From Haloferacaceae archaeon (GTDB lineage: Archaea > Halobacteriota > Halobacteria > Halobacteriales > Haloferacaceae): a DNA stretch of 13,674 bases. Positions 12,522-13,674 of this stretch are shown one piece after another; position 1 is the first letter of the stretch, and each line of letters starts with the position of its first letter. Position numbers and translations under genes: made by a program. The notes beneath the pieces were generated by a model that was not told the origin of the DNA, did no database searches, and saw only the letters and a list, made by a program, of their open reading frames with translations. The stretch spans positions 1 to 13,674 of the forward strand of contig PWFE01000051.1 of assembly GCA_003554115.1 (NCBI GenBank), in the 5' to 3' direction.

Positions 12522-12555
12522 TCTTGTTATTGGGTATCTAACTCCCAAAGCTGTG

Positions 12556-12597
12556 GCTCCGGTTGTGGCTGCGCGCGCAGCGAAGCGAGCACGGAGC
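12556..12597. repeat. Nested palindromes downstream of the RPA-like gene
   Basis: The 14-bp perfect palindrome GCTGCGCGCGCAGC (12568-12581) is enclosed by GCTCCG (12556-12561) and CGGAGC (12592-12597). Together they can form a large hairpin or cruciform. The words GCGAGC and GAGCG recur here and at the opposite side of the RPA-like gene, near 13639-13674. Confidence 0.5.
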
Positions 12598-12635
12598 GGA
12601 GGGTGGGGCGGTGGGGTCTGAGTCGGTCCGGCACA

Positions 12636-12652
12636 CAGCAAAAAAGAAGGGG
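12636..12652 (-). terminator. Oligo-T terminator of the RPA-like gene
   Basis: On the minus strand, about 12-25 bp after the RPA-like stop, the sequence reads CCCTTCTTTTTTGCTG. Archaeal RNA polymerase stops at such oligo-T stretches, often without a hairpin, so this is a good candidate for the end of that transcript. Confidence 0.55.
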
Positions 12653-12663
12653 GCGTCGACTGG

Positions 12664-13530
12664 CTATTGTTCCCACCACTGACCGCGCTCTGGGAACTCG
12701 ATCCGCGACCACCCGGTCAGCGCGATTGAGCACCGGCCTTCGTACCAGTTCTTGGCTGCTGCCCGGAACCGCACTGTCTGACCTTCACGCACCACCGTCT
12801 GCCCGGATTTCTCCCAGCAGGTGAACTTGATTTTCCCACTGTCATCCGCTATCAGCCCGACTTGCTGGATGCTTGAGGAGGAAGGCTCCCAGAGGGTCTC
12901 GATTGTTCCTTCGACCGTCACCTCACCGACCGGGACGTCCGGCACGTCCGCGATGGGCACGATCGCCCCCGGGGCCGCCTTCAACTCCTCGAGGGTTTCC
13001 AGCACCGCCTTCGTGACGTCCCGCCCGCGCTGCACCTTCTCGGCCAGCTGCTTCGCGACGACCGCTCTCGACCAGCCGCCCTTCACTTCGTCGCTGATCC
13101 GCATCGCCTGCTCGTTGACCTCCGCGAGTTCCTCTTGCGTCAGCTTCTCTCGGGGATCCGTGCGCTCCGCCGGCGCCGGCTCGTGACGACCACACTGCTC
13201 GCTGACGACCTCTCGCGTGCGCTGCTCGCGACCCTCCTGCGTTCCGAGCTCGGCCTGGGCACTGATGCGCTCCAGTTCGGCTTCCCGCGCCCGAATGCGC
13301 TCCTCCTGTTCGAGGGTGACACCGTGAATCCGGTCCTCGCTCGTGTCCGCGATCCCGTCCGGGTGGTTCGCATCCACCTTCGCCTGCGTCTCCTGCTCGA
13401 CCGCGGCCTCGAACTCCGGCGTCTCGTCGACGACCGGGAAGCCGTCTTCATCGACCGCCTGACCGCCCGCTTTCTCGAATGCCTGTTCATCGACCGAAAC
13501 GACCTTTCCGCTAGCGTTGTTACTAGACAT
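12664..13530 (-). CDS. RPA-like single-strand DNA-binding protein (OB fold), plasmid type
   Basis: A 288-aa acidic protein. The C-terminal 100 residues form one OB fold: GEVTVEGTIETLWEPSSSSI, VGLIADDSGKIKFTCWEKSG, REGQTVRFRAAAKNWYEGRC and TGWSRIEFPERGQWW, the five-strand order of an RPA-type single-strand DNA-binding domain. The N-terminal half is charged and partly coiled (EQEERIRAREAELERISAQA) with a helical segment (WSRAVVAKQLAEKVQRGRDV) before the barrel. Haloarchaeal plasmids often carry such 'DNA-binding protein' genes, presumably for replication or repair. The ATG at 13530 is chosen over the upstream frame to 13626, which runs through the hairpin-rich leader. An oligo-T terminator follows the stop. 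No zinc finger is seen, unlike some chromosomal RPA proteins. Confidence 0.85.
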   Translation of the reverse strand: MSSNNASGKVVSVDEQAFEKAGGQAVDEDGFPVVDETPEFEAAVEQETQAKVDANHPDGIADTSEDRIHGVTLEQEERIRAREAELERISAQAELGTQEGREQRTREVVSEQCGRHEPAPAERTDPREKLTQEELAEVNEQAMRISDEVKGGWSRAVVAKQLAEKVQRGRDVTKAVLETLEELKAAPGAIVPIADVPDVPVGEVTVEGTIETLWEPSSSSIQQVGLIADDSGKIKFTCWEKSGQTVVREGQTVRFRAAAKNWYEGRCSIALTGWSRIEFPERGQWWEQ

Positions 13531-13674
13531 TGGTATCACACCAAGGTACCACTGAAGGCGCTCACGCGCCGACACCGCGATGCTACTACATCGCGGTTTT
13601 CCGACGACAACGACCGACAGAACCATCTGCGCGCTCTCGCTCGCGCCTTCGCGAGCGCCCTACCGGGCGCGAGC
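13531..13674. promoter_or_regulatory. Hairpin-rich upstream region of the RPA-like gene
   Basis: At least five perfect inverted repeats are packed into 144 bp: TGGTA/TACCA (13531-13551), GGCGC-TCAC-GCGCC (13557-13570), ACCGCGATG-CTACTA-CATCGCGGT (13574-13597), GCTCGCG-CCTT-CGCGAGC (13639-13656) and GCGCCC-TACC-GGGCGC (13655-13670). The last two overlap, and GCTCGCGCC (13639-13647) can instead pair with GGCGCGAGC (13666-13674), so alternative folds exclude one another. It may be a structured leader, an autoregulatory site or an origin-like element cut by the window end. Confidence 0.5.

Larger units (their letters stand above)
12263..12663. other. Intergenic region with palindromes and a gene stub; no full gene
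   Basis: Four hundred bases between the methyltransferase start and the RPA-like stop. It holds the methyltransferase promoter, where GACTATCC lies about 30 bp before its ATG on the minus strand. It also has a 9-codon minus-strand stub at 12401-12430, a hairpin plus AT-rich box at 12471-12503, a symmetric repeat at 12507-12521, nested palindromes at 12556-12597 and an oligo-A tract at 12640-12645. I see no coding frame with haloarchaeal codon or amino-acid character apart from the stub. Confidence 0.6.

Noticed and set aside
1..13674. CRISPR array, tRNA, rRNA or intact transposase
   Set aside because: No regularly spaced repeats, no cloverleaf-like segment and no transposase motifs were found on either strand by reading.

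Overview
The window looks like an accessory or plasmid-type segment of a haloarchaeon. The proteins are strongly acidic, the DNA is GC-rich, promoters carry archaeal TATA-like boxes rather than -10/-35 elements, and there is an archaeal transcription factor B (TFB), a bacterio-opsin-activator-type HTH regulator and a plasmid-style RPA/OB-fold protein. No rRNA, tRNA, CRISPR array or intact transposase was seen.

Left part (1-2600): a small hypothetical gene, a long-spaced 9-bp inverted repeat, a double zinc-ribbon protein, and a divergent VapBC-type toxin-antitoxin pair whose PIN toxin has Gly where the first catalytic Asp is expected. Behind the toxin lies a scar of two gene fragments: an HTH-protein tail and a MaoC/hotdog-like tail.

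Middle part (2593-6328): a CsaA-type tRNA-binding OB protein (minus), an ArsN2-like GNAT acetyltransferase, an HTH-10 regulator and a ten-helix EamA/DMT transporter (all plus), then an accessory TFB (minus). The csaA and transporter promoters share an identical 18-bp sequence containing the perfect 14-bp palindrome GTTCGTATACGAAC, 36-37 bp before each start codon. This looks like a two-gene regulon, with the HTH-10 protein as the nearest candidate regulator.

Right part (6535-12262): a compact restriction-modification or defence island of visibly lower GC. Its five genes lie tail-to-tail or head-to-head: a small EVE/PUA-like protein, a small PD-(D/E)XK protein, a 336-aa restriction-endonuclease-like protein, a 597-aa protein with an EVE-like segment, a putative zinc site and a PD-(D/E)XK segment, and a 617-aa fusion of a C5-cytosine DNA methyltransferase to a MIG-type T:G mismatch glycosylase with a 4Fe-4S motif. 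I read the fusion as a methylase that carries the repair enzyme for its own mutagenic by-product, since deaminated 5-methylcytosine gives T:G. It is the most interesting object here.

Right edge (12263-13674): a 400-bp stretch with a promoter-like element, a 9-codon gene stub and nested palindromes, then an RPA-like OB-fold gene (minus) whose 140-bp upstream region is packed with perfect hairpins. A hairpin plus AATAA(CA)AACAG element occurs on both sides of the island (about 6364-6394 and 12471-12503), so the island may have been inserted between related promoter segments. All functions are inferred from sequence motifs alone; no database search was possible.
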